Source: an uncultured Clostridia bacterium (lineage in GTDB: Bacteria; Bacillota; Clostridia; Oscillospirales; CAG-272). From it: a stretch of 6,630 bases of DNA. The notes under the pieces are model-generated. The model was not told the origin of the DNA and ran no database searches. It was given only the letters and a program-made list of their open reading frames with translations. The position numbers were made by a program, and so were the translations under genes. Of the stretch, positions 1 through 5,206 are shown one piece after another. The DNA is taken from positions 1-6,630 of the forward strand of contig CANQXN010000096.1 in the NCBI GenBank assembly GCA_947627815.1. Reading direction: 5' to 3'. Every line of letters begins with the position of its first letter. Position 1 is the first letter of the stretch.

Positions 1-684
1 GTTGGGCATGGTGTCGGTCTCGCGCCGCGCCGGACCGCCGCAGCAGGGGCAGGTGGTGTTGACCCAGGCCTCGTTTTTGATGAGAGGCGATTCGCCGTTG
101 TCGGTGGGCTGATAGGAGTCCATTCCCGGCAAGAGCAGCGGCAGGCTCTCTTCGGGGAGCGGCACCCAGCCGCATTTTTCGCAATGAACGAGCGGCACGG
201 GTTCGCCCCAGTAGCGCTGGCGCGAGAAAACCCAGTCGCGCAGTTTGAAATTCACTTTTTTCTGACCGATCCCCTGTTCGGTAAGCCAAGCGATCATGGC
301 TTTTTTCGCTTCCTTGACTTCCAGTCCGTTGAGAAAACCGGAGTTGACCATAATGCCGCTTTCCACATCGGTGAAGGCTTCCTTGTCCACCTCGCCGCCG
401 GCCACCACTTCCACGATGGGCAGGCCGAAGGCTTTGGCAAACTCCCAGTCCCGGGTATCGTGCGCCGGCACGGCCATAATGGCGCCGGTGCCGTAGGTGG
501 CAAGCACATAGTCGGAAATGAAAATGGGGATATTCTTGCCCGTAACCGGATTGACGGCCGATACGCCGTCTAAGCGGACGCCGGTTTTGTCTTTGGCAAG
601 CTCGGTGCGCTCAAAATCCGATTTGAGGGCGGCCTTTTTCTGATAGGCCTCCACGGCGTCGCTGTTTTTCAAAAGCGGTTCCAT
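1..684 (-). CDS. leuS: Leucyl-tRNA synthetase, central part after the frame break (continues off the left edge)
   Basis: This is the continuation of leuS in a second frame, open from about 684 to the window edge with no stop (228 codons). It carries the rest of the CP1 editing domain, which hydrolyses wrongly charged tRNA-Leu: the stretch GTGAIMAVPAHDTRDWEFA at about 434-492 includes the conserved editing aspartate at 457-459. It then re-enters the catalytic core with FKLRDWVFSRQRYWGEPVP and continues into a zinc-binding insertion with two Cys-x2-Cys pairs (CEKC and CPCC), ending in ETDTMPN. The family's KMSKS motif and anticodon-binding domain should lie outside the window. An ATG occurs at 684 but has no Shine-Dalgarno sequence, so I read this as the same gene broken by a one-base frame change rather than a separate gene. 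Together the two parts give about 495 of the roughly 800 or more residues usual for LeuRS. Confidence 0.9.
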   Translation of the reverse strand, partial: MEPLLKNSDAVEAYQKKAALKSDFERTELAKDKTGVRLDGVSAVNPVTGKNIPIFISDYVLATYGTGAIMAVPAHDTRDWEFAKAFGLPIVEVVAGGEVDKEAFTDVESGIMVNSGFLNGLEVKEAKKAMIAWLTEQGIGQKKVNFKLRDWVFSRQRYWGEPVPLVHCEKCGWVPLPEESLPLLLPGMDSYQPTDNGESPLIKNEAWVNTTCPCCGGPARRETDTMPN

Positions 685-1484
685 TTGCCGATCAGTTCGT
701 GTTCGGGCGCCATGACCATATAGGTCGCGCCGAACAGCGTGTCGGGACGGGTGGTATAGACGGTGAGAGCGTCGCCCGCAGTGGTGGCAAAGCGCACTTC
801 CGCGCCCTCGCTCCGGCCGATCCAGTTGATCTCCTGCGTCTTGACCCGTTCGATGAAATCGAGGCCGTCCAGGTCGTCAATGAGGCGCTGGGCGTAATCG
901 GTGATCTTGAGCATCCACTGACTTTTTACCTTGCGGATGACAGGCGCCCCGCAGCGCTCGCAAACGCCGCCCACCACTTCTTCGTTGGCAAGCACCACTT
1001 TACAGGAGGTGCAGAAGTTGACGGCCATTTCCTTTTTGTAGGCCAAACCGCGCTTGAAAAGCTGTAAAAAGATCCACTGCGTCCATTTATAGTAGGCGGG
1101 ATCGGTGGTGTTGATCTCCCTTGACCAGTCAAAAGAAAGCCCTAACGCTTTGATCTGCTCGGTAAAATGCGCCACATTTTTCTTCGTGACGACAGCGGGC
1201 GCGATGTTATGGGCGATGGCGTAATTTTCGGTCGGCAGGCCGAAGGCGTCCCACCCGATGGGGAAGAGGACATTGTAGCCCTGCATCCGTTTTTTGCGCG
1301 CCACGATGTCCATGGCGGTATAGGGGCGGGGATGCCCGATGTGAAGTCCTTGACCGGAGGGGTAGGGGAACTCCACGAGCGCGTAATATTTGGGCTTTGT
1401 GGGATCGGTTTTGGCTTCAAAGGCGTGCTCCTTTTCCCAACGATCCTGCCATTTTTTGTCTACGGTCTGAAATTCGTATCTCAT
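669..1484 (-). CDS. leuS: Leucyl-tRNA synthetase, N-terminal part, ends at a frameshift
   Basis: LeuRS is the class Ia synthetase that attaches leucine to tRNA-Leu in the cytoplasm. This 271-residue frame holds the Rossmann-fold start with PYPSGQGLHIGH (HIGH at residues 48-51), the GWDAFGLPTENYAI block (about 77-90), a zinc region with Cys158/Cys161 and Cys175/Cys178, KSQWMLKITDYAQRL (187-201), and the start of the CP1 editing domain with the threonine-rich TTRPDTLFGATYM (244-256). After APEHELIG the frame runs into a TGA at 669-671, while family-like sequence resumes one frame over. The ATG start has an AAAGAGGA site 8 bases upstream and the protein begins like other bacterial LeuRS. It lies 41 bases after rsfS. 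That short gap leaves no room for a T-box leader, so expression probably comes from the upstream operon. The split point does not match the natural alpha/beta split of Aquifex LeuRS. Confidence 0.95.
   Translation of the reverse strand: MRYEFQTVDKKWQDRWEKEHAFEAKTDPTKPKYYALVEFPYPSGQGLHIGHPRPYTAMDIVARKKRMQGYNVLFPIGWDAFGLPTENYAIAHNIAPAVVTKKNVAHFTEQIKALGLSFDWSREINTTDPAYYKWTQWIFLQLFKRGLAYKKEMAVNFCTSCKVVLANEEVVGGVCERCGAPVIRKVKSQWMLKITDYAQRLIDDLDGLDFIERVKTQEINWIGRSEGAEVRFATTAGDALTVYTTRPDTLFGATYMVMAPEHELIGKWNRF
672..700 (-). other. leuS: Frameshift inside leuS (one base short)
   Basis: LeuRS-like sequence leaves the first frame after APEHELIG and resumes in a second frame at about LLKNSDAVEAY, with no gap in family similarity. 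Adding a single A to the AAA run at 684-686 (minus strand reads GGCAAATGGAACC) would give ELIGKMEPLLKNSDAVEAY and join both halves. The exact base cannot be fixed from one sequence. Short homopolymers are common places for indel errors. No convincing slippery heptamer is present. Confidence 0.88.
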
Positions 1485-1525
1485 ATGCGTTTTCCTCTTT
1501 TTTCATTATTCAGCGGGCGGGAGGC

Positions 1526-1918
1526 TCATTCGCTGAGAAGGCTTGTAATATCGATTTCTTCGGCGGTGGCCCAGAGCTTTTCCAGTTTGTAAAAATCCCT
1601 GGCTTCCCGGGAGAAAACATGGACGATGACGGCGCCGTAATCGAGCAGTACCCAGCGGGTATCGCGGTGTCCTTCCACGGCGCGCGGCTTCAGGCCGCAC
1701 TGTGTGAGCCGATATTCCACTTCATCGGCGAGCGATTGAATCTGCGTGTGGGAGTGACCGGTGCAGATCACAAAATAATCGGTCAAAACGGTGCTGTCGC
1801 TGACATGGAGCAGTTTGATGCCGCCGGCTTTCTTGGCGTCAAGCACGCGGACGACGGTTTGAGCAATCGTCAAAGGTTCCGCTTGGGTGAGATCCTGTGG
1901 CGTGAAAAGTTCTTCCAT
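1526..1918 (-). CDS. rsfS: Ribosome silencing factor RsfS (YbeB/Iojap family)
   Basis: RsfS binds ribosomal protein uL14 on the large subunit and blocks subunit joining, lowering translation when nutrients are short. The 130-residue protein has the family core almost from end to end: a helix with AQTVVRVLDAKKA (19-31), then VSDSTVLTDYFVICTG (39-54), the helix SHTQIQSLADEVEYRL (56-71), VEGHRDTRWVLLDYG (81-95), and VIVHVFSREARDFYKLEKLW (97-116). Length is normal for the family. I chose the ATG at 1918 because an AAAGGAAG site sits just upstream. An in-frame GTG at 1948 would add 10 residues that are not part of the family core and would place that ribosome site inside the gene. It starts 44 bases after the yqeK stop and ends 41 bases before leuS. 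The rsfS neighbourhood of yqeK and nadD is typical in Firmicutes. Confidence 0.96.
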   Translation of the reverse strand: MEELFTPQDLTQAEPLTIAQTVVRVLDAKKAGGIKLLHVSDSTVLTDYFVICTGHSHTQIQSLADEVEYRLTQCGLKPRAVEGHRDTRWVLLDYGAVIVHVFSREARDFYKLEKLWATAEEIDITSLLSE

Positions 1919-1926
1919 AAGAAATA

Positions 1927-1934
1927 CTTCCTTT
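1927..1934 (-). promoter_or_regulatory. Ribosome binding site that decides the rsfS start
   Basis: The minus strand reads AAAGGAAG here, with its GGA core 10 bases before the ATG at 1918. The alternative GTG start at 1948 has a poorer upstream region, so this site favours the 130-residue form of RsfS. Confidence 0.7.
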
Positions 1935-1962
1935 CGGTATAGTGACACGGAGGGGTAGATGG

Positions 1963-2502
1963 TCAGGCGCGCCGCCCGCCGGCGTTTTCTGTGGGAGCGG
2001 CGCCGCTCGCCTCAAGATAGGCGATGGCGGCCGCTGTGGCGGGGTGTAAAAAGCCGCCGTTTGCAAGGACAAAATCGCGCTGCTCGCGCATGGTATCCAG
2101 CAGAATGGCGTCGAGCGCCGCGAGCGGGTCTTGCGCTAAGGGAACGGTCATATAAAAACGGCGGCGCATCCTGCGGCAGGCGGCGTGCGTCCGCCCCGGC
2201 TCGATGAAATCGGCGAGAAAGAGCAGTTTTTCAAACAGCGTCATGGCCGGCTTGCCGGTGGTGTGTACCCGGATGGCCTCGCAAGCCTCTCGGGATAGCT
2301 CTCGGGGAAATGCCCGGGCGGCAAACGCGGCGCCGGTAAAGGCGTGCAGGACGGCGGGTGCCGCGAGATCCTCTCGGGACAACGAAAGACCAAGCTCTTT
2401 GGCAAGACAAGGCTGCTGAACATCCTGCGTGTTTTTGGTGATGTCATGGCAAAGAGCCGCCATAGCAAGCTGTCGGGTCTTGTCTTGGGCAAGACCGAAC
2501 AC
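1963..2502 (-). CDS. yqeK: YqeK HD-domain Ap4A hydrolase, main part after the frame break
   Basis: YqeK-family HD-domain enzymes split diadenosine tetraphosphate symmetrically into two ADP. This frame starts to look like YqeK at VFGLAQDKTRQLAMAALCHD, whose final His-Asp is the metal-binding HD pair (about 2443-2448). It continues with LHAFTGAAFA, the strongly conserved IRVHTTGKPAMTLFEKLLF, then LADFIEPGR. The C-terminus has DPLAALDAILLDTM and a tail of unclear role ending at TGA 1963. The first conserved YqeK histidine (KHTLSV) lies just upstream in the nadD frame, so the HD domain is split over two frames. The frame stays open further upstream, but that translation is arginine-rich and unlike any YqeK. 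With the missing base restored, a NadD-YqeK fusion of about 409 residues would result. If the break is real, YqeK is probably inactive because it lacks the first helix and its histidine. Confidence 0.88.
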   Translation of the reverse strand: MFGLAQDKTRQLAMAALCHDITKNTQDVQQPCLAKELGLSLSREDLAAPAVLHAFTGAAFAARAFPRELSREACEAIRVHTTGKPAMTLFEKLLFLADFIEPGRTHAACRRMRRRFYMTVPLAQDPLAALDAILLDTMREQRDFVLANGGFLHPATAAAIAYLEASGAAPTENAGGRRA

Positions 2503-3191
2503 TCTTGCACGACGCTCAGTGTATGTTTCATGCGCGCGGGCGTTTCGCGCTCTGCTACCGCATCTATCATAGCCTGCGATAAAGGCAGGGGCGGTTGCGG
2601 CCGGTATAGTCCCAGCGCCTTGATATAGGCGGCAACCCCGGGGGCAACCATGGTATCGATAGCGTCTCCTGCGGCGACGGCGTCCCGTACCGCCGTCGAG
2701 GAAAGGGGCCATGGCTCAATCGGGAGCAGGCAAATCCGGGCGCCGAAGTTTTGCCGATAGGCGGCGGCCGCTTGCCGCAGCGCTTCGTCCTGGTCGGCAT
2801 CCCGTGAGGCCACGGCAATGACGGCGTGTTGAAAGATCAGATCGGGGCGATACCAGTCGGGCAGGGTGAGAAACATATCTCCGCCGCAGAGAAAATAGAG
2901 TTCGCCCATGGGCGCAAAGTGGCAGAGCGTATTGGCGGTGTAGGAGATTTCTCCGGCCTCGATTTCCCAATCGGAAACCGTGACATAGGATAGATCGCGA
3001 AAGGCGATCCGCGTCATCGCCAGCCGCATGGCGGCGTCCACCTCTTCGAGCGCCTGTTTATGAGGGGGAATATTGACCGGCATGACGATCACTTCGTCTA
3101 AGGCAAGGGAAGAGGCAAAGGCTTCCACGGCGTGTCGGTGGCCGAGATGCGGCGGCGAAAAGGTGCCGCCGTAGATTCCGATTTTTTTCAT
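2241..3191 (-). CDS. nadD: Nicotinate-nucleotide adenylyltransferase NadD fused to the start of YqeK
   Basis: NadD transfers AMP from ATP to nicotinate mononucleotide, giving deamido-NAD. Residues 1 to about 197 form a complete NadD. They show IGIYGGTFSPPHLGH with HLGH at 15-18, NIPPHK at 40-45, LCGGDMFLTLPDWYRPDLIF at 101-120, the LSSTAVRD signature at 163-170 (family ISSTxxR), and the closing YIKALGLY at 189-196. There is no stop after this. The frame runs through PLSQAMIDAVAERETPAR into MKHTLSVVQE (221-230), which is the start of a YqeK HD domain. Beyond about residue 230 the translation stops resembling YqeK and runs 86 more residues to TGA 2241 as an out-of-frame tail. The NadD half should therefore be intact even if the break is real. 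The start ATG has AAGG 8 bases upstream. The gene begins 29 bases after yhbY. Fused NadD-HD proteins are known in some Firmicutes-related lineages, such as mycoplasmas. Confidence 0.92.
   Translation of the reverse strand: MKKIGIYGGTFSPPHLGHRHAVEAFASSLALDEVIVMPVNIPPHKQALEEVDAAMRLAMTRIAFRDLSYVTVSDWEIEAGEISYTANTLCHFAPMGELYFLCGGDMFLTLPDWYRPDLIFQHAVIAVASRDADQDEALRQAAAAYRQNFGARICLLPIEPWPLSSTAVRDAVAAGDAIDTMVAPGVAAYIKALGLYRPQPPLPLSQAMIDAVAERETPARMKHTLSVVQECSVLPKTRPDSLLWRLFAMTSPKTRRMFSSLVLPKSLVFRCPERISRHPPSCTPLPAPRLPPGHFPESYPERLARPSGYTPPASRP
2484..2504 (-). other. Frameshift inside the YqeK half of the nadD-yqeK fusion
   Basis: The conserved RMKHTLSVVQE of YqeK is read in the nadD frame down to about 2502. 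The following VFGLAQDKTRQLAMAALCHD is read in the next frame from 2502. Adding one G after GAG (minus strand CAAGAGTGTTCGG) would give SVVQEVFGLAQ and restore one reading frame. The repaired helix would still be about three residues shorter than Bacillus subtilis YqeK between the HT and HD pairs, so a slightly larger deletion is also possible. No slippery heptamer is evident. Confidence 0.82.
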
Positions 3192-3220
3192 GATGATGGC
3201 CTTTTTTCTTGTGTTTCGTT

Positions 3221-3514
3221 TTAAACAGCGCTTAAATCGATACGCGGATGCTTTTTCGAGGGGCGGAAGAGAACAAACCGCTTGCCGATCACCGTCACTA
3301 CCTCGGCGCCGGTGGCGGCGGCGAGAAGTTCGGCCGCCTCTTTGGGGCTGTAGCTGCTGTTGTCCAGCACGCAGAGTTTGACAAGTTCCCGCGCTTCGAG
3401 CGCATTGCCGATCTGTAACGCCATTTCCTCGCTGATCTCTTCTTTGCCGACCTGAAAGATGGTGTCGATCCGGCTGGCTAAGGCGCGGAGATAGGCGCGT
3501 TGTTTACTGGTCAT
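3221..3514 (-). CDS. yhbY: Ribosome assembly RNA-binding protein YhbY (CRM domain)
   Basis: YhbY-type proteins are single CRM domains that associate with pre-50S ribosomal particles. The 97-residue protein aligns over its full length with the family: MTSKQRAYLRALAS (1-14), IDTIFQVGKEEISEEM (16-31), the helix ALEARELVKLCVL (38-50), SPKEAAELLAAATGAEVVTVIGKRFVLFRPSKK (56-88). The usual RNA-binding loop has a GxxG pattern (GKGG in Bacillus subtilis YqeI). Here it reads GKEE at 23-26, so the second glycine is missing. The ATG has AGGAGA exactly 6 bases upstream, the best ribosome site in the window. It lies 78 bases after rdgB and 29 before nadD, and ends in TAA, unlike its TGA-ending neighbours. 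Linkage to nadD, yqeK and rsfS is common in Firmicutes. Confidence 0.95.
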   Translation of the reverse strand: MTSKQRAYLRALASRIDTIFQVGKEEISEEMALQIGNALEARELVKLCVLDNSSYSPKEAAELLAAATGAEVVTVIGKRFVLFRPSKKHPRIDLSAV

Positions 3515-3592
3515 GGTGTTTCTCCTGTTTTTATGACGGTCTTAAATTTTTAAAAAGGCGGGCGGTCTGATGTCCGATGAAAGAAATCGGCG

Positions 3593-4198
3593 TCAGGTAT
3601 GGGAAGCCACAAAGGGAAGAAGCTGTTTCATCAGGGCGTCCAACGCCTTTTTGCGGTGGCTGACGGCGTTTTTTTCTTCGGGCGTCAGTTGAGCAAACGA
3701 GCGGGAAAAGCCGTTCGGGATAAAGAGGGGATCATAGCCGAATCCGCCGTTTCCCGCCGGCGCGGCGGCAATTTTCCCTGGGCATTCGCCGCGCACCGTG
3801 AAATACGCGCCGTCGGGCGCCGCGCAGGCCATGGCGCAGACAAAGGTCGCGCTCCGATCGCACGCGGCAACGCCCGCAAGGTCTTGCAGGAGCTTTTGAT
3901 TGTTTTTTGCATCGTTGCCATGCTCGCCGGCATAGCGGGCGGAATAGATACCGGGCGCCCCATTTAGCGCGTCCACACAAAGGCCGGAATCGTCCCCCAA
4001 GGCAAAATACCCCAAAGAGGCGATGGCTTTGGCTTTGAGGAGGGCGTTTTCTTCAAAATTATGCCCGGTTTCTTCGATTTCTCGGGAAAATCCGATGGCG
4101 TCTGAAGTGACAATCTCCCAGGCGGGTTCGGCCTTTTGCAACAGTGCGCAAAGTTCTTCCAGCTTTTTTCGGTTTTTCGAGGCAAGGACGAGTTTCAT
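3593..4198 (-). CDS. rdgB: XTP/dITP pyrophosphatase (RdgB/HAM1 family)
   Basis: This enzyme hydrolyses ITP, dITP and XTP to the monophosphates and pyrophosphate, keeping deaminated purines out of DNA and RNA. The 201-residue protein is full length and carries all family blocks: LASKNRKKLEEL (5-16, nucleotide-binding SxxNxxK), EETGHNFEENALLKAKA (42-58), ALGDDSGLCVDAL (66-78) with the paired acidic residues D69-D70 of the active site, APGIYSARYAG (81-91), GGFGYDPLF (151-159) and AVSHRKKAL (178-186). The ATG start has AGGAAG 6 bases upstream and begins directly with the first strand, MKLVLAS. It starts 51 bases after ftsY and ends 78 bases before yhbY. Its stop codon lies in a weak hairpin. No key residue is missing. 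The gene symbol follows Escherichia coli usage. Confidence 0.96.
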   Translation of the reverse strand: MKLVLASKNRKKLEELCALLQKAEPAWEIVTSDAIGFSREIEETGHNFEENALLKAKAIASLGYFALGDDSGLCVDALNGAPGIYSARYAGEHGNDAKNNQKLLQDLAGVAACDRSATFVCAMACAAPDGAYFTVRGECPGKIAAAPAGNGGFGYDPLFIPNGFSRSFAQLTPEEKNAVSHRKKALDALMKQLLPFVASHT

Positions 4199-4249
4199 TT
4201 AAGGCTTCCTTTTACTTGAATTTAACAACTATATTGCGGTGCAATTATG

Positions 4250-5149
4250 TCAGTCGAAGAGCGCGTCGACATATTCCACCGGGTCGAAAGGCTGGAGATC
4301 GTCCACCCCTTCGCCTACGCCGATATAGCGCACCGGCAAATCGAGATTTTTCTTGATCGAGAAGATGATGCCGCCTTTGGCGGTGCCGTCCAATTTGGTC
4401 AGGACAAGGCCGGTGATGTTTGCGGCGTTTTTGAATTCCACCGCTTGATTGACGGCGTTCTGACCAGTGGTGGAGTCGAGTACCAGCAGGGTTTCTCTTG
4501 ACGCTTCCGGCAGTTCGCGGTCGATCACGCGATTGATTTTGGCAAGCTCGTTCATCAGATTTTTCTTGTTATGGAGCCTTCCCGCGGTGTCCACGATTAA
4601 GACATCGGCGCTCCGCTTTTTGGCGGCGTGGATCGCGTCAAAGACCACGGCGGCGGGGTCGGCGCCCTCGCCCTGCTTGATGAGGTCGACGCCGACACGG
4701 TCGGCCCAGACGCCGAGCTGTTCGATGGCGCCGGCGCGGAAGGTGTCGGCGGCGGCCAAGATGACCTTTTTGCCTTCCTTTTTCAGGCAGTTTGCGATTT
4801 TGGCGATGCTCGTGGTTTTTCCCACGCCGTTGACGCCGATAACGAGAATGACCGACGGCGTCGTTTCGAGAACCAGGGGGTGAAACTCGCCCAAAATGCC
4901 GATCAGAATCTGCTTTAAGGTTTCGATGGCGCTGTCGGGATCCTTGATCTTTTCTTCCTTTGTCTTCGTCCTTAATTCCTCAAGGATTTCTTCGGTGACA
5001 TCGTACCCCACATCGGCGCAGATCAGCATTTCTTCCAGCTCTTCCAGCGTGTCCTCGTCTATGCCGCGGCGGAAGAGGGCGCGGATCTTGCCGAAAAAGG
5101 AGTTGCGGCTCTTAAAAAGCCCGTTTTTTAATTTTTCAAAAAATCCCAT
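4250..5149 (-). CDS. ftsY: Signal recognition particle receptor FtsY
   Basis: FtsY is the SRP-receptor GTPase that pairs with Ffh to deliver nascent membrane proteins to the Sec translocon. The 299-residue protein has a basic, hydrophobic N-terminus (MGFFEKLKNGLFKSRNSFFG) likely to touch the membrane, a four-helix N domain with LEELEEMLICADVGYDV (35-51), then the G domain: P-loop GVNGVGKT at 105-112, DTFRAGA at 135-141, DTAGR at 187-191, TKLDG at 251-255 and the closing GVGEGVDDLQPFDP at 277-290. It lacks the long acidic A domain of Escherichia coli FtsY, which is usual in Firmicutes. The ATG has AAAGGA 6 bases upstream. It follows smc by 30 bases, the common smc-ftsY pairing. The ylxM-ffh pair that follows ftsY in Bacillus subtilis is not here; rdgB comes next instead. 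Confidence 0.98.
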   Translation of the reverse strand: MGFFEKLKNGLFKSRNSFFGKIRALFRRGIDEDTLEELEEMLICADVGYDVTEEILEELRTKTKEEKIKDPDSAIETLKQILIGILGEFHPLVLETTPSVILVIGVNGVGKTTSIAKIANCLKKEGKKVILAAADTFRAGAIEQLGVWADRVGVDLIKQGEGADPAAVVFDAIHAAKKRSADVLIVDTAGRLHNKKNLMNELAKINRVIDRELPEASRETLLVLDSTTGQNAVNQAVEFKNAANITGLVLTKLDGTAKGGIIFSIKKNLDLPVRYIGVGEGVDDLQPFDPVEYVDALFD

Positions 5150-5167
5150 GACGGTTCCTTTCGCTTG

Positions 5168-5206
5168 ACTGACAGACGGTCAGTTTGTGGGTTTGTCGGT
5201 CAGTTT
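5168..5206. repeat. Short direct and inverted repeat around the smc stop codon
   Basis: CGGTCAGTTT occurs twice on the plus strand, at 5177-5186 and 5197-5206, exactly 20 bases apart. The first copy includes the smc stop codon. In addition ACTGAC at 5168-5173 and GTCAGT at 5179-5184 form a perfect 6-base inverted repeat with a 5-base spacer. No run of T follows on the transcribed strand, so this is not a standard terminator. It may be chance. Confidence 0.4.

Noticed and set aside
669..690. Programmed -1 frameshifting at CTTTTGA just before the leuS stop
   Set aside because: Slipping back by one there would enter the right frame, but the site is not a standard slippery heptamer and I see no clear downstream stem. 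A missing base explains it more simply.
2503..2712. Upstream extension of the YqeK frame starting MAPFLDGGTGRRRR
   Set aside because: This arginine-rich stretch is the off-frame reading of the NadD C-terminus and linker. It lacks the YqeK first helix, which is found in the nadD frame instead.
3552..3595. Possible terminator after rdgB: a weak CCGAT/ATCGG hairpin and a later TTTTT run
   Set aside because: The hairpin has only five continuous pairs, and about 15 bases separate it from the T run. The T run's own upstream GC-rich stretch has no pairing partner. yhbY follows closely with a strong ribosome site.
4217..4245. ATTGC-ACC-GCAAT hairpin between ftsY and rdgB
   Set aside because: It has only five pairs with a three-base loop, no T run after it, and mismatches on both sides. 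It is too weak to call a terminator or regulatory element.
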